From: an uncultured Oscillospiraceae bacterium
Lineage (GTDB): Bacteria; Bacillota; Clostridia; Oscillospirales; Acutalibacteraceae
Assembly: GCA_910588935.1 (NCBI GenBank)
Contig: CAJUSM010000020.1
Span: 1-41,153, forward strand
Direction of reading: 5' to 3'
DNA length: 41,153 nt
Part shown: one piece after another, positions 7,915-16,643 of the stretch
How positions within the stretch are numbered: position 1 is the first letter of the stretch
Layout: each line of letters begins with the position of its first letter
Program-made: the position numbers and the translations under genes
The notes under the pieces: model-generated
The model's input: the letters and a program-made list of their open reading frames with translations, nothing else
Databases searched by the model: none
Told to the model about the DNA's origin: nothing

Positions 7915-9594
7915 ATGAAACTTGGAAAACGAATTCTTCCCTTGCTTCTGGCCGGACTCCTGGCCTTTGGAATGACTGCCTGCAACGGGAATACAAACAA
8001 GGAAAGCAGCTCCTCCCAGCCTTCCTCCTCCGCCCAGGAGAGCAGTTCTGAGGGCTCCAGCGAGGTTTCCCAGCAGGAGACCAATGACAGCGGCTATGAG
8101 AACCAGGTAGAGCTCTCTTGGTACAAAGAGGGAATTACGGGTCAGGAAATCAACTATGAGGGCGATGCTTGGGGCCAGTACTGGCAGGATAAGTTCAACG
8201 TAAAGTTTGATCTAACCGCAGCCACTATGGATGACTCTGACTGGAACGAGCGCCTGCGCATTTGGATCAACTCCGGCGATATGCCCGATGTGGCCCACTG
8301 GGGCTTCAATTACGGCGAGCTGGCGGACTATGCCAACCAAGAGGCCATTTACCGTTTCCCCGACGACTGGAAAGAGCGGTGGCCCAATGTGGCCAAGACC
8401 CAGTCCTTTGTTCCTGGCGCGGCTGTTGCCGAGGAGAACCTGGGCGGCACCTATGTGCTGTTCCGCTCTATCTTTGTAAACAACCGCCCTGCCGAGCGTT
8501 TAAGCTACCATGCCCTGCTGTACATGCGCAAGGATTGGATGGAAGCCTGCGATGTAGAGATTAAGGATACCTACAGCCCCTCTGAGCTGGAGGAGATTGC
8601 GAAGAAGTTTAAAGAACAGGATCCCGGCAAAGTGGGCAGCCAGCTGGTACCCATTAGCATCCGCACCTATGATGTTCCTAAGATTTATCCCGGCACTGTG
8701 TTCCCTGAGTCTATCAACATTGGCGATGGTTACTATAAGGATGCGGACGGCAAGTTCCAGTGGGCTCCTGCTGATCCCCGTACTCTGGAGGGCCTGAAGA
8801 AGTATCAGAACCTGTATCAAAGCGGCCTGCTGGATCCTGAGTTCTATACCCTTACCCGTTTTGAGGGCACAGAGAAATTCTACATTGGCGGCACCGCCGG
8901 TATAGTGCTGGATGACGGCATGGGCTACATGGTGCAGAGCCGGATGCAGCATGACCTGCAGACCAACCTGGGCCTGGATCCCGAAAAGTCTCTGCATATT
9001 GCCCAGCTGGTTGGCGAAGACGGCAAATACTATTACCGCCAAGATATGAACTTCTACGGCGCGATTATCTTCTCTCCCGACATCAGCGAGGAGCAATTTG
9101 AGCGCGCTATGGATATTCTGGATTTCTGCGCCACTCCTGAAGGCCAGGAGATCCTCAATATGGGCTTTGAGGGCGAAGACTGGGAGAAGGACGCAAATGG
9201 CGAATATGTCAGCCTGCTGCCCAACGAGATTACTGGCAATACCAAGTCCATTTTGGGCAGCAAATACCCCAGCGCGGACACCCAGTTCGGCGGCGTTATT
9301 CTGGGCGATGACTTCCAGTTTGTTACCCCGAACTACACCAAGGAAACCAGGGATATCATTAAGAAATTCTATCAGCTCCGGGATGAGATCAGCGATGACA
9401 GCACCCTGCTGCCCAGAGAATACGATTACGAGTTCTTTAGCTCCCGTACCAAGACCCAGGCCAATATGAACCTGGACGAGGAGTATGCCCAGCTGATTCT
9501 AAAAGAAGGGGATCTGGAAGCCAACTGGAACGCTTGGGTTAAGGAAAAAATGCAGCTGGTACAGCCCCTTTTGGACGAGCTGAACGCCAACTGA
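7915..9594 (+). CDS. Extracellular solute-binding lipoprotein (LipO/LplA-like)
   Basis: A 559-residue binding protein for the ABC importer. The signal peptide ends in a lipobox (FGMTAC, Cys23), followed by a Ser/Glu-rich tether at about residues 27-55 and then a long two-lobed carbohydrate-binding domain of the LplA/LipO size class. ATG 7915 is preferred because it directly begins the Lys-Arg signal peptide; in-frame ATG codons at 7861 and 7891 would add a charged leader that would be unusual before a lipobox. Codon use is strongly biased, as expected for a highly expressed gene. It follows the two permeases and is followed by a strong stem-loop. Confidence 0.93.
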   Translation: MKLGKRILPLLLAGLLAFGMTACNGNTNKESSSSQPSSSAQESSSEGSSEVSQQETNDSGYENQVELSWYKEGITGQEINYEGDAWGQYWQDKFNVKFDLTAATMDDSDWNERLRIWINSGDMPDVAHWGFNYGELADYANQEAIYRFPDDWKERWPNVAKTQSFVPGAAVAEENLGGTYVLFRSIFVNNRPAERLSYHALLYMRKDWMEACDVEIKDTYSPSELEEIAKKFKEQDPGKVGSQLVPISIRTYDVPKIYPGTVFPESINIGDGYYKDADGKFQWAPADPRTLEGLKKYQNLYQSGLLDPEFYTLTRFEGTEKFYIGGTAGIVLDDGMGYMVQSRMQHDLQTNLGLDPEKSLHIAQLVGEDGKYYYRQDMNFYGAIIFSPDISEEQFERAMDILDFCATPEGQEILNMGFEGEDWEKDANGEYVSLLPNEITGNTKSILGSKYPSADTQFGGVILGDDFQFVTPNYTKETRDIIKKFYQLRDEISDDSTLLPREYDYEFFSSRTKTQANMNLDEEYAQLILKEGDLEANWNAWVKEKMQLVQPLLDELNAN

Positions 9595-9654
9595 ACGATT
9601 GCAGAATTTGTCCCAGCATGATATACTGGTAACAAGAAACGGGACAATGGGCGT

Positions 9655-9697
9655 AGGCCGGCCCCTATGTGCGTATTTGCGTACTGCGGGCCGGCCT
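9655..9697 (+). other. GC-rich stem-loop after the binding-protein gene
   Basis: A perfect 10-bp stem (9655-9664 with 9688-9697) with a 23-base loop sits 60 bases after the lipoprotein stop and 53 bases before the lactonase start. There is no T run, so it is more likely a transcript-stabilising or processing hairpin than a true terminator. Such hairpins often raise the level of binding-protein mRNA over its operon neighbours. Confidence 0.5.
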
Positions 9698-9749
9698 CGC
9701 TTATAAAGAAAAGTGCCTGACCATTTTCCTGAAATTGGGGGTTGTCATC

Positions 9750-10775
9750 ATGAAAAAATATCAACTGTTTGCCAGCGGCTATACCGCCGGCCAGCCGAGA
9801 GAGGGTGTGGCCCTTTTTGAGCTGGAGGGTACAGAGATAAGAAAAGTCTGGGGCTGGAAAGGGATGACCAATCCCTCCTATATATTACCGGTGGGGAATT
9901 GCCTTTATGGTGTGGAGGAGCAACCGGGACAGGCCTCGGTAATCAAGCTTCCTCTAGAACCTTTGGGCAGAAAAATGCAGCGGTTTTTGGTGCCTGGTTC
10001 TGGGCTCTGCCACCTCTCCTGCCAAGGAGAACGCTTATATGCCGCTGGATATGCAGGCGGCACGCTTACCGGCCTGAAGGGGGAAAACGGTGAGGTGTGC
10101 GCTTTTTATCAGCATCAGGGGCACAGCGCGAACCCAGTGCGTCAGGAAAAGGCCCATGTGCACTCCTCCTTGCCTTCGCCAGACGGCAGTGAGCTTCTGG
10201 TGGCGGATTTGGGCCTAGACCGGCTGTTTCGGTACAGCATTGGGAAAAATGGAGGCCTTGCTTTGAACCCGGCGGAGCCCTGGGTATCAATCCCTCCTGG
10301 GCAAGGGCCAAGGCATTTTGCTTTCCATCCCAGGGGTCAATGGTTATATCTTGTCAATGAGCTGGAAAAAACCCTATACGGGTTCCAGTACCGGGGCACT
10401 GAGGAAAAAATTCAACTTTTTGGGGAGTATGATATCAGCCAACCGAAGACAGAGGGTTCCCTTGCGGCAGACGTGCACTTTACACCGGATGGAAACTGGC
10501 TCTATGTCTCGGTACGGGGCACAGATCGCGTTTTCTGTTTTCATTGCCAGGAAAACGGGCAATTGGAGGCGGCAGGAGATTTTTCCAGCGGTGGACAAGG
10601 CCCCAGGAGCTTTCACATTAGCCCGGACGGCCAATTCTTGGCTGCGGCCAACCAGGTGTCCGGAAATATTGTAGTGTTCCCTCTGAATCAGGCTACAGGG
10701 GCGTTGGAGGAGAAAACAGCGGAGTTTTCCTTTCAAGAGGTCTCCTGTGTAAAGTTTTGGGGAACATCGGTTTAG
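9750..10775 (+). CDS. Lactonase of the seven-bladed beta-propeller (YbhE-like) family
   Basis: The 341-residue protein has repeated propeller blades and matches the cytoplasmic 6-phosphogluconolactonase/lactonase family: ASGYTAG near the start, AHVHSSLPSPDGSELLVADLG in the middle, then GQGPRHFAFHPRGQWLYLVNEL and GQGPRSFHISPDGQFLAAANQ. The family opens sugar lactones to aldonic acids. The frame is open from 9669, but ATG 9750 has GGGGGT upstream and starts the first blade. It sits between the transporter and a dehydrogenase, 12 bases before the latter. The natural product of the dehydrogenase would be a lactone that this enzyme hydrolyses; the specific sugar is unknown. Confidence 0.85.
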   Translation: MKKYQLFASGYTAGQPREGVALFELEGTEIRKVWGWKGMTNPSYILPVGNCLYGVEEQPGQASVIKLPLEPLGRKMQRFLVPGSGLCHLSCQGERLYAAGYAGGTLTGLKGENGEVCAFYQHQGHSANPVRQEKAHVHSSLPSPDGSELLVADLGLDRLFRYSIGKNGGLALNPAEPWVSIPPGQGPRHFAFHPRGQWLYLVNELEKTLYGFQYRGTEEKIQLFGEYDISQPKTEGSLAADVHFTPDGNWLYVSVRGTDRVFCFHCQENGQLEAAGDFSSGGQGPRSFHISPDGQFLAAANQVSGNIVVFPLNQATGALEEKTAEFSFQEVSCVKFWGTSV

Positions 10776-10787
10776 GAGGAATTGTGT

Positions 10788-11645
10788 ATGGAACGAAAAA
10801 AAGCGGTTGTCACCGGGGCCAGCCGGGGCATTGGCAGAGGGATTGCAAGAATACTGGCCAGAGAGGGCTATGACCTAGTCATATCCTATTCCACCAAAAA
10901 GGAAGAGGGGGAGTCCCTGGCAAAAGCTCTAAGCCAGGAGTACGGCGGGACCTGCTTTTGCTTCCAGGCCTCTTTGGAGCAGCCTGGGGCAGGCGTGGAA
11001 CTGTTGGAAAAAAGCACAGATGCTCTGGGGGGATTGGACCTGCTGGTGAATAACGCTGGGGTAACCCGGTTTGAAAACATCCTGGATATGACGCCGGAGG
11101 TGTTTGAATTATTGTTCCGGCTGGACTTTCAAAATTATATTCTGATGATGCAGGCTGCTGCCCGTTACATGGTGAGGAACCGGGCGCGGGGAAATCTCAT
11201 TAACATTACCTCTACCAGGGGAGAACGGGCCTATGCTGGAGATTTCCTCTATGGCGGTTTGAAAGCTGGGCTAAACCGGGCCATCCAGTCCATTGCCCTA
11301 GACTTGGCCCCTTATGGGATCCGAGTGAACAATGTTGCTCCAGGCGCTACCAGAATCCGCACAAAAGAGGAGCTGAACGCAGAGGGCAGGCCGGATTTCT
11401 GGAATATGCTGGGTGGTAAAATCCCCCTGGGCCGCTGCGGCACGCCAGAGGATATTGGAGAGGCGGTGGCTTTTCTTGCTTCGGAGAAGGCCTCTTATAT
11501 TACAGGTATGACCCTTAAGGTGGATGGCGGCCTGATTCTGCCAGGTATGCCAGAGTACGTGCCTGAGGGGGAAGACTCAAATGGCTGGGCCAAGGCAGCG
11601 TCTAAATACGCGGAAAATGTTTTAAGCCAAAATAGAGAGGAGTAA
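10788..11645 (+). CDS. Short-chain dehydrogenase/reductase
   Basis: A 285-residue classical SDR. The nucleotide motif TGASRGIGRG is at residues 9-18, NNAG follows after the first Rossmann half, and the catalytic set is the Ser in NITSTRG and YGGLK (Tyr and Lys in YxxxK). The conserved GATRIRT and TLKVDGG segments follow. The last about 40 residues extend beyond the usual SDR end. ATG 10788 is 7 bases after GGAGGA; a TTG at 10782 in the same frame is less likely. In this operon it probably oxidises a sugar at C1 or interconverts keto and hydroxy acids; cofactor and substrate are not determined. Confidence 0.88.
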   Translation: MERKKAVVTGASRGIGRGIARILAREGYDLVISYSTKKEEGESLAKALSQEYGGTCFCFQASLEQPGAGVELLEKSTDALGGLDLLVNNAGVTRFENILDMTPEVFELLFRLDFQNYILMMQAAARYMVRNRARGNLINITSTRGERAYAGDFLYGGLKAGLNRAIQSIALDLAPYGIRVNNVAPGATRIRTKEELNAEGRPDFWNMLGGKIPLGRCGTPEDIGEAVAFLASEKASYITGMTLKVDGGLILPGMPEYVPEGEDSNGWAKAASKYAENVLSQNREE

Positions 11646-11649
11646 AACA

Positions 11650-12858
11650 ATGGTAACAATTCGGAACATTAAAACAATCTTAACAGCGCCTCGAGGCATT
11701 GACCTGGTGGTTGTTAAGGTAGAAACCAGCGAGCCAGGGCTATATGGCCTGGGATGCGCTACCTTTACCCAGCGCTATGAGGCAGTAGCCACAGCGGTGA
11801 ACGAATACCTTAAGCCCCTGCTGGAGGGCCGGAACGTGGAGGACATTGAGGATATTTGGCAAACCGCTATGGGAAGCTCTTACTGGCGCAATGGCCCGGT
11901 GCTGAACAACGCTATTTCCGGTGTGGACGAGGCTTTATGGGACATTAAGGGAAAAATGGCAAATATGCCGGTGTATGACCTGTTTGGCGGGAAATGCCGC
12001 CAGGCCGCGGCAGTTTACCGGCACACAGACGGAGCTACCCCAGAAGAGGTGGAGGAAAACGTCCGCCGGTATATGGAGCAGGGCTACCGTTATCTTCGCT
12101 GCCAGATGGGCGTCTATGGCGGCCAGATGGGGAAGGGAAAGCAGAGAATTGTGTCTCCGGAAAACAGCAAGCCTGGCGCGTATTATGACGCGCACCAGTA
12201 CTGCGAGGGGGTGGTAAAGCTCTTCGCCCATTTGCGGGATAAGCTGGGATACGGGATTGAGCTGCTCCACGATGTGCATGAGCGGCTAACACCCATTCAG
12301 GCGATTGGCCTGGCCAAGCAGCTGGAGCCCTACCGTTTGTTCTTTTTGGAGGACGCCCTGCCTCCAGAGCAAATCCAATGGTTCCAGACCATGCGGGCCC
12401 AGACCGCGGTACCGATTGCCATGGGGGAGCTATTCAACAATCCTTTAGAGTGGCGGGAATTGGTGACAAAAGGACTAATTGACTACATCCGGGTGCATCT
12501 AAGCCAAATTGGCGGGTTAACCCCTGCCCGGAAGCTGGCGGTTTTGTGCGAGGCCTTTGGCGTGCGTACTGCATGGCATGGTCCTGGCGACCTGTCTCCG
12601 GTAGGCGCGGCAGCCCAGTTGCACCTGGATCTAGCCAGCACCAATTTTGGAATCCAGGAGTTTGCCGGGTTCTCAGAAGAAGAGCGGGAGGTCTTCCCTG
12701 GCTGTCCAGAAGTGCGGGATGGCTATCTGTATGCCAACAGCAAGCCAGGCTTAGGGGTAGATATTGATGAGGAAAAGGCGGCAAAGTATCCGTGCTCCTA
12801 TCGAGAGCCAGGGTGGCTCTTGGCAAGAACCACCGATGGTACGGCAGTTCGCCCGTGA
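11650..12858 (+). CDS. Enolase-superfamily dehydratase, RspA/mannonate dehydratase type
   Basis: A 402-residue member of the mandelate racemase/muconate lactonizing group closest to RspA and D-mannonate dehydratase (ManD). Metal ligands are visible at Asp208 (LLHDVHERLTP), Glu234 (FLEDALPPE) and Glu260 (MGELFNNP), with His210 in the DVH motif as probable base and WHGPGD later in the barrel. The N-terminal cap contains CATFTQRY. ManD converts D-mannonate or D-gluconate to 2-keto-3-deoxy acids; many RspA proteins are slow or have unknown substrates. It starts 4 bases after the SDR stop, with GAGGAG upstream. It would follow lactone opening by the lactonase. Confidence 0.88.
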   Translation: MVTIRNIKTILTAPRGIDLVVVKVETSEPGLYGLGCATFTQRYEAVATAVNEYLKPLLEGRNVEDIEDIWQTAMGSSYWRNGPVLNNAISGVDEALWDIKGKMANMPVYDLFGGKCRQAAAVYRHTDGATPEEVEENVRRYMEQGYRYLRCQMGVYGGQMGKGKQRIVSPENSKPGAYYDAHQYCEGVVKLFAHLRDKLGYGIELLHDVHERLTPIQAIGLAKQLEPYRLFFLEDALPPEQIQWFQTMRAQTAVPIAMGELFNNPLEWRELVTKGLIDYIRVHLSQIGGLTPARKLAVLCEAFGVRTAWHGPGDLSPVGAAAQLHLDLASTNFGIQEFAGFSEEEREVFPGCPEVRDGYLYANSKPGLGVDIDEEKAAKYPCSYREPGWLLARTTDGTAVRP

Positions 12859-12880
12859 TCAAAGGAAAAGGAGTTTTTTT

Positions 12881-14308
12881 ATGTACAATTGGAAGAAAGC
12901 AGGAAAAAAACAAGAGCTTTCTTGGGTATGGCACAGTGAAGAGACAAAGGGAAAAAGTCCTTTGGTGCTCTGCCTGGCAGAAAACGAGGCGGCGGCAGAG
13001 CGGTGCCTCAGCCAGCTGGAGAAGGAGGCGGGCCAGGCCATTTTAGCGGCTGTGGTTCTGCCAGACGAGAGTATGGACGCTTGGGAGGAGAGCCTGGGCG
13101 ACTTGGTTTTCTCCTGGAAAGGCCATAGCCAAGTAGAGGAAACGCAGATTTCCCTAACAGGGACAACAGCTTGTGCTGACGCGGTGTGGCGGCTGGGGGC
13201 TCATTTTCCCCAATGGTTCGCGGCATTGTGCGTGGTAGGCGGCCATGCTGATCCCTATCGGGCCCGTCAGCTAAGCCAGGTGCCCTTGCGGGCCTATGCG
13301 CTGGCTGGGCAGGACTGCCAGATATGCAATGGGAAAGTGTATGCAGATGTAGAACGCGTAGTAATGGGAATGCGCATTGCCGGAAGTGAAACGGTTTGCT
13401 GTTTATCAGTGCCGGAAAACCTGAAGAGTGAGGCGGCTTGGAATTGGGCCTTTGCCAGCGGAGAGGCTGTAAAATGGATGGTGGCCCAAGACAGAAAAAA
13501 ACAGTTTCAGGTATACAGCTTGCAGCCAGGCGTGTGGCGGATTGACGACTTTTTTACCTCTACCTGTTACCTTATAGAGGGACGCGATAAGGCGCTGCTT
13601 ATCGATACCGGTATGGGGCAGGGAGACCTGGCAGGGCTTATAAACCGCTTAACTCATCTGCCGGTGGAGGTGGCGATCACTCATCCCCATGGGGACCATA
13701 TGTATAAGGCGGAGCGGTTCTCTAAGGTTTATCTCCACAAAAACGACATTGCCCGGCTAAAAGAGAATCCAGAGAGTTTCCCCTCAGCTTTCACACCGGG
13801 CAGCAAGTGGCCAGAGCTGGCGCCTATTGAGGAGGGCAGCACAATTGATCTGGGCGGTGTGGTAATTGAGACCTTAGAGCTGGGAGGACATACGCCAGAT
13901 TCGGTGGTGTTTGTGGACGATACGCACAAATTGCTGTGCACAGGCGATGCCATTGGTTCTGGATACATTGCCTTGATGATATGCCCGGAAGATCAATTGA
14001 TTCCGTATATTGAGAAGTATCAGGATCATCTCAGACAGTTTGCCAGGCATTTGCCCCGGCTGAAAGACTATGCCTGGCTAGGAGGCCATGCGCTTCAAGA
14101 AAATGGTTGTGATATGCGCCATCAGCTGGATTTTCAAAGCGGGAACTCCGCATATTTTAACCCTATCCGTCCCCAAGTTGTGGAAGATATGATAGTTCTC
14201 TGTGAGAAAATTCTTTCAGGGGAAATCAGCAGAGAACACATTATGACCACGAAGGAGCATTACTGCAGCTATGACAGCGCGGGAATGTATTTTGCTTTCC
14301 GGCCGTAA
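12881..14308 (+). CDS. Esterase-like domain fused to a metallo-beta-lactamase domain
   Basis: A 475-residue, two-domain protein without a signal peptide. Residues about 1-185 follow the plan of a small alpha/beta-hydrolase esterase, but the nucleophile elbow reads GTTACA where a GxSxG is expected, followed by the typical AVWRLGAHFPQWFAALCVVGG; the catalytic Ser appears lost. Residues about 205-475 are a metallo-beta-lactamase fold: THPHGDH (metal motif HxHxDH), GGHTPDS, LLCTGDAIG and LGGHALQ provide the further His and Asp ligands. ATG 12881 has AAAGGAAAAGGAG upstream. It is last in the sugar-acid operon and is followed by a terminator. A hydrolase of a sugar ester or lactone is a reasonable guess, but no substrate can be stated. 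Confidence 0.85.
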   Translation: MYNWKKAGKKQELSWVWHSEETKGKSPLVLCLAENEAAAERCLSQLEKEAGQAILAAVVLPDESMDAWEESLGDLVFSWKGHSQVEETQISLTGTTACADAVWRLGAHFPQWFAALCVVGGHADPYRARQLSQVPLRAYALAGQDCQICNGKVYADVERVVMGMRIAGSETVCCLSVPENLKSEAAWNWAFASGEAVKWMVAQDRKKQFQVYSLQPGVWRIDDFFTSTCYLIEGRDKALLIDTGMGQGDLAGLINRLTHLPVEVAITHPHGDHMYKAERFSKVYLHKNDIARLKENPESFPSAFTPGSKWPELAPIEEGSTIDLGGVVIETLELGGHTPDSVVFVDDTHKLLCTGDAIGSGYIALMICPEDQLIPYIEKYQDHLRQFARHLPRLKDYAWLGGHALQENGCDMRHQLDFQSGNSAYFNPIRPQVVEDMIVLCEKILSGEISREHIMTTKEHYCSYDSAGMYFAFRP

Positions 14309-14321
14309 AAAGCTCTAATTT

Positions 14322-14360
14322 AAATAGAAATCCCCCGGTGGCTCCGGGGGATTTCTATTT
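14322..14360 (+). terminator. Terminator of the sugar-acid operon
   Basis: A perfect 17-bp stem (14322-14338 with 14344-14360) with a 5-base loop starts 13 bases after the stop codon. The core is C5GG/CCG5 and the arms are A/T-rich, so it can work in both directions and also shield the convergent MATE gene. Bases 14361-14476 show nothing further. Confidence 0.85.
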
Positions 14361-14476
14361 AGCGGCATAGCAACTTGCGCAGTCGAAAAGCACTGGCAAA
14401 AATAGAGTTTCATAAGTTGAAGCCGGAACTTGAGACAGAGATGACTAGAGCCCGAACAACTCCTTTTCCAGCCGTT

Positions 14477-15832
14477 TCAGCGGGCAGAGGCAGTGTTCTT
14501 TAAAACTAGCCGCTCTTTTCTAAAAGCAGCCCAATAAAGTGCCAGGGCCAGCCCCGCGCTGCATAAATCTGCGGTAGCTTGGGAAACTAAAAAGCCTTGA
14601 TATCCTGCTACCAGCACGGTAATGGCCAGTATCGCCAAAAACAATACGCCTTGCCGGCTCAGAGAAAGCAATAGAGCTGGGAGAGCCTTGCCGGTTGCTT
14701 GAAATACGCAAGTAAGCAACAGCACAATCCCTGCAAAAACAGAACCTGCCGCCTGCCATTGAAGCATAACCGTGCCATCGGCAACAATGTTGGAGTCATC
14801 AATAAAGAACTTCATAAGGTGGGGGGCAGCCAGAAAAAGCGCTGCTGTCATAACCAAAGCTATGCTGCAGAGAAAGAGTAAGCAAAAGCGCAGCAATTGC
14901 TTGAGCTTTTTGAAATCCTTTGCGCCATACAAATAGCCAAACAGAGGCACAGCGCCAAAAGAGAAGCCAACTAAGAGCATCTGGGCGATCATATTAATCT
15001 TTAGTACAATGCCCAAAGCTGCAATTTTCTCATCTCCATGAGGTAAAAGAAATTGGTTCATAACCACCACCGTAACACTGGTGGCCAAATTGGTTGCGGC
15101 TGCCGTAATGCCTACACTGAAAATCTGCCCAATTTCACTGCCAGTGATCTTCCAATGACGGATATTTATGGAAAGGACATTGCTTTTCCTAAGGACAGTA
15201 GCTAAAAAAAACAAAATGCTAAAGAGGTAGCCAATTAAAGTGGCAAAAGCGGCCCCGCCCGCTCCCCAGCCAAGTACGCTGATGAAGATGGGATCTAAAA
15301 TGATATTTACCACCGATCCTGCAACCGTGCCCACCATAGAAAGTCCGGCAAATCCTTCGCAGCGCAACAGGTTAGAGTGGATAAAAGAAGCCACCACCAA
15401 AGGGGCCCCAACCGCCATAACAGAGTAATATTCTTGGGCATAGGGCAAGGTATCCGCGCTGGCGCCCATAAGGGTGAGAATAGGCCGCTGAAAAACCAAC
15501 ATGGGAACTGCAAGCACAATGCCAGTAAGAATGGCCAGATAGAAGCAGAAGGAGCTTACCCTCCGTGCACTCTCCTTGTCCTTTTGCCCAAGCAGACGAG
15601 ATATTAGGGAACTGCCTCCCTGGGCATAGACATTGCCAAAGGCCATGAGCACTGTGAATACTGGGGCGCATATCGAAACCCCAGCCACAAGCGGGGCATT
15701 GTTGGTCTGGGCAATAAAATAAGTATCCGCCAGGTTGTAAACCAGTGTAACCACCATGCTGAACACCAAAGGCAACGCCTGGCCTAGGTAGGTGGGCACT
15801 AGTTTTTCTGTGTTAAAAGTTTTTTCTTCCAA
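14477..15832 (-). CDS. MATE family multidrug exporter
   Basis: A 451-residue polytopic membrane protein with the twelve-helix pattern of MATE cation-coupled exporters. Typical signatures are GQALPLVFSMVVTLVYNLAD near the N terminus, YAQGGSSLISRLLGQKD, and the mirrored second half with LPHGDEKIAALGIVLK and GAVPLFGYLYGAKD. The start is a TTG at 15832, supported by AAAGGGAG just upstream; no ATG fits. It is divergent from a Crp/Fnr-type regulator, a common arrangement in which the regulator controls the exporter. The exported compound cannot be predicted. Confidence 0.92.
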   Translation of the reverse strand: MEEKTFNTEKLVPTYLGQALPLVFSMVVTLVYNLADTYFIAQTNNAPLVAGVSICAPVFTVLMAFGNVYAQGGSSLISRLLGQKDKESARRVSSFCFYLAILTGIVLAVPMLVFQRPILTLMGASADTLPYAQEYYSVMAVGAPLVVASFIHSNLLRCEGFAGLSMVGTVAGSVVNIILDPIFISVLGWGAGGAAFATLIGYLFSILFFLATVLRKSNVLSINIRHWKITGSEIGQIFSVGITAAATNLATSVTVVVMNQFLLPHGDEKIAALGIVLKINMIAQMLLVGFSFGAVPLFGYLYGAKDFKKLKQLLRFCLLFLCSIALVMTAALFLAAPHLMKFFIDDSNIVADGTVMLQWQAAGSVFAGIVLLLTCVFQATGKALPALLLSLSRQGVLFLAILAITVLVAGYQGFLVSQATADLCSAGLALALYWAAFRKERLVLKNTASAR

Positions 15833-15937
15833 AGCAATTCTCCCTTTCCTGTTATCTCTGCAATCCTGTAGTTCTTCTCAACTTTTTATGGAGAGAAATG
15901 ATATATTCGCTTTGCAAGTACATATTAGCACAAAGTC

Positions 15938-15966
15938 TTGTTTTTTACTGTGACATGTGGCACAAT
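15938..15966 (+). promoter_or_regulatory. Possible promoter of the Crp/Fnr-type gene
   Basis: TTGTTT and CACAAT are 17 bases apart, about 24 bases before the regulator start. The -10 is weak. The CRP-like palindrome lies across the spacer and -10, which would suit autorepression. Confidence 0.3.
15949..15964. promoter_or_regulatory. CRP/FNR-like palindrome, candidate operator
   Basis: TGTGACATGTGGCACA has TGTG and CACA ends and matches its own reverse complement at 12 of 16 positions, close to the CRP half-site pattern TGTGA-N6-TCACA. It lies in the divergent region between the MATE gene and the regulator. Binding by the adjacent regulator is inference. Confidence 0.45.
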
Positions 15967-15990
15967 AAAAGAAAAAAGGAGGAAAACCTT

Positions 15991-16638
15991 ATGGAGCATA
16001 TCGTTAACTCTGAGCTCTTAGGCCAGATACTGGAGCGGGAAAGGATTTTGGATCATTTTTCGACAGAAAACCTCTTATTCGAACTGGTTAAGTATGGCAG
16101 GCACGAACTGCTCTGTGCTCCTGGCAGGCCATTGCACGATTTGCTGTTTGTGGTAAAAGGGGGAGTATGGGTATATGGCCTACGGGAAGATGGCAGCACT
16201 CTTTCTGTCTCTCGGGGCGTGGGAAAAACTACTCTGGGCACTATGGAATTTACCTGCCGAGATTTGCCTGTGTTTTATGTTCAAGCCATGGAAGAGGTGC
16301 TCTGCGTGGCTCTTTCACTGGAGGAAAACCGGGCGGCGCTGGAAAACGATCCGGTTTTTCTTCGCTTTGCCCTAAGCTGCCTGGCGCAAATTATTGTAAA
16401 CTTCACCCTAATCGGTCATGCAGAGCAGTCCATAGAGGAAAAGGTACTTATCTTTCTCCACACCATTCAGCCAGATCACACTCTGCACAGCATCAACGAA
16501 GGGCTTCTACAGTTCCATTGCAGCCGCCGGCAGCTGCAGCGAGTAGTAAAAAAGCTTTGTGAAGAAGAAAAGCTGGAAAAGCTAGGAAAAGGAAAATATC
16601 GGCTTACAGAGGACATAATAAAGACCGGCTGCCAATAG
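15991..16638 (+). CDS. Crp/Fnr family transcription regulator
   Basis: A 215-residue protein with an N-terminal cupin-like sensor domain (residues about 15-130, with the roll segment LHDLLFVVKGGVWVYGLREDG), a long dimer helix (about 125-150) and a C-terminal winged helix. The recognition part is LLQFHCSRRQLQRVVKKLCEE followed by the wing EKLGKGKYRLTE. There is no obvious Arg/Ser cyclic-AMP pocket or N-terminal iron-sulfur Cys cluster, so the signal is unknown. The frame extends to 15898, but ATG 15991 has AAAGGAGGAAAA directly before it. It is divergent from the MATE exporter, its likely target. Confidence 0.85.
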   Translation: MEHIVNSELLGQILERERILDHFSTENLLFELVKYGRHELLCAPGRPLHDLLFVVKGGVWVYGLREDGSTLSVSRGVGKTTLGTMEFTCRDLPVFYVQAMEEVLCVALSLEENRAALENDPVFLRFALSCLAQIIVNFTLIGHAEQSIEEKVLIFLHTIQPDHTLHSINEGLLQFHCSRRQLQRVVKKLCEEEKLEKLGKGKYRLTEDIIKTGCQ

Positions 16639-16643
16639 CGCGC

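Noticed and set aside
8500..9096. 198-codon minus-strand frame opposite the binding protein
   Set aside because: Shadow of strongly codon-biased sequence; no ribosome site, no recognisable domain.
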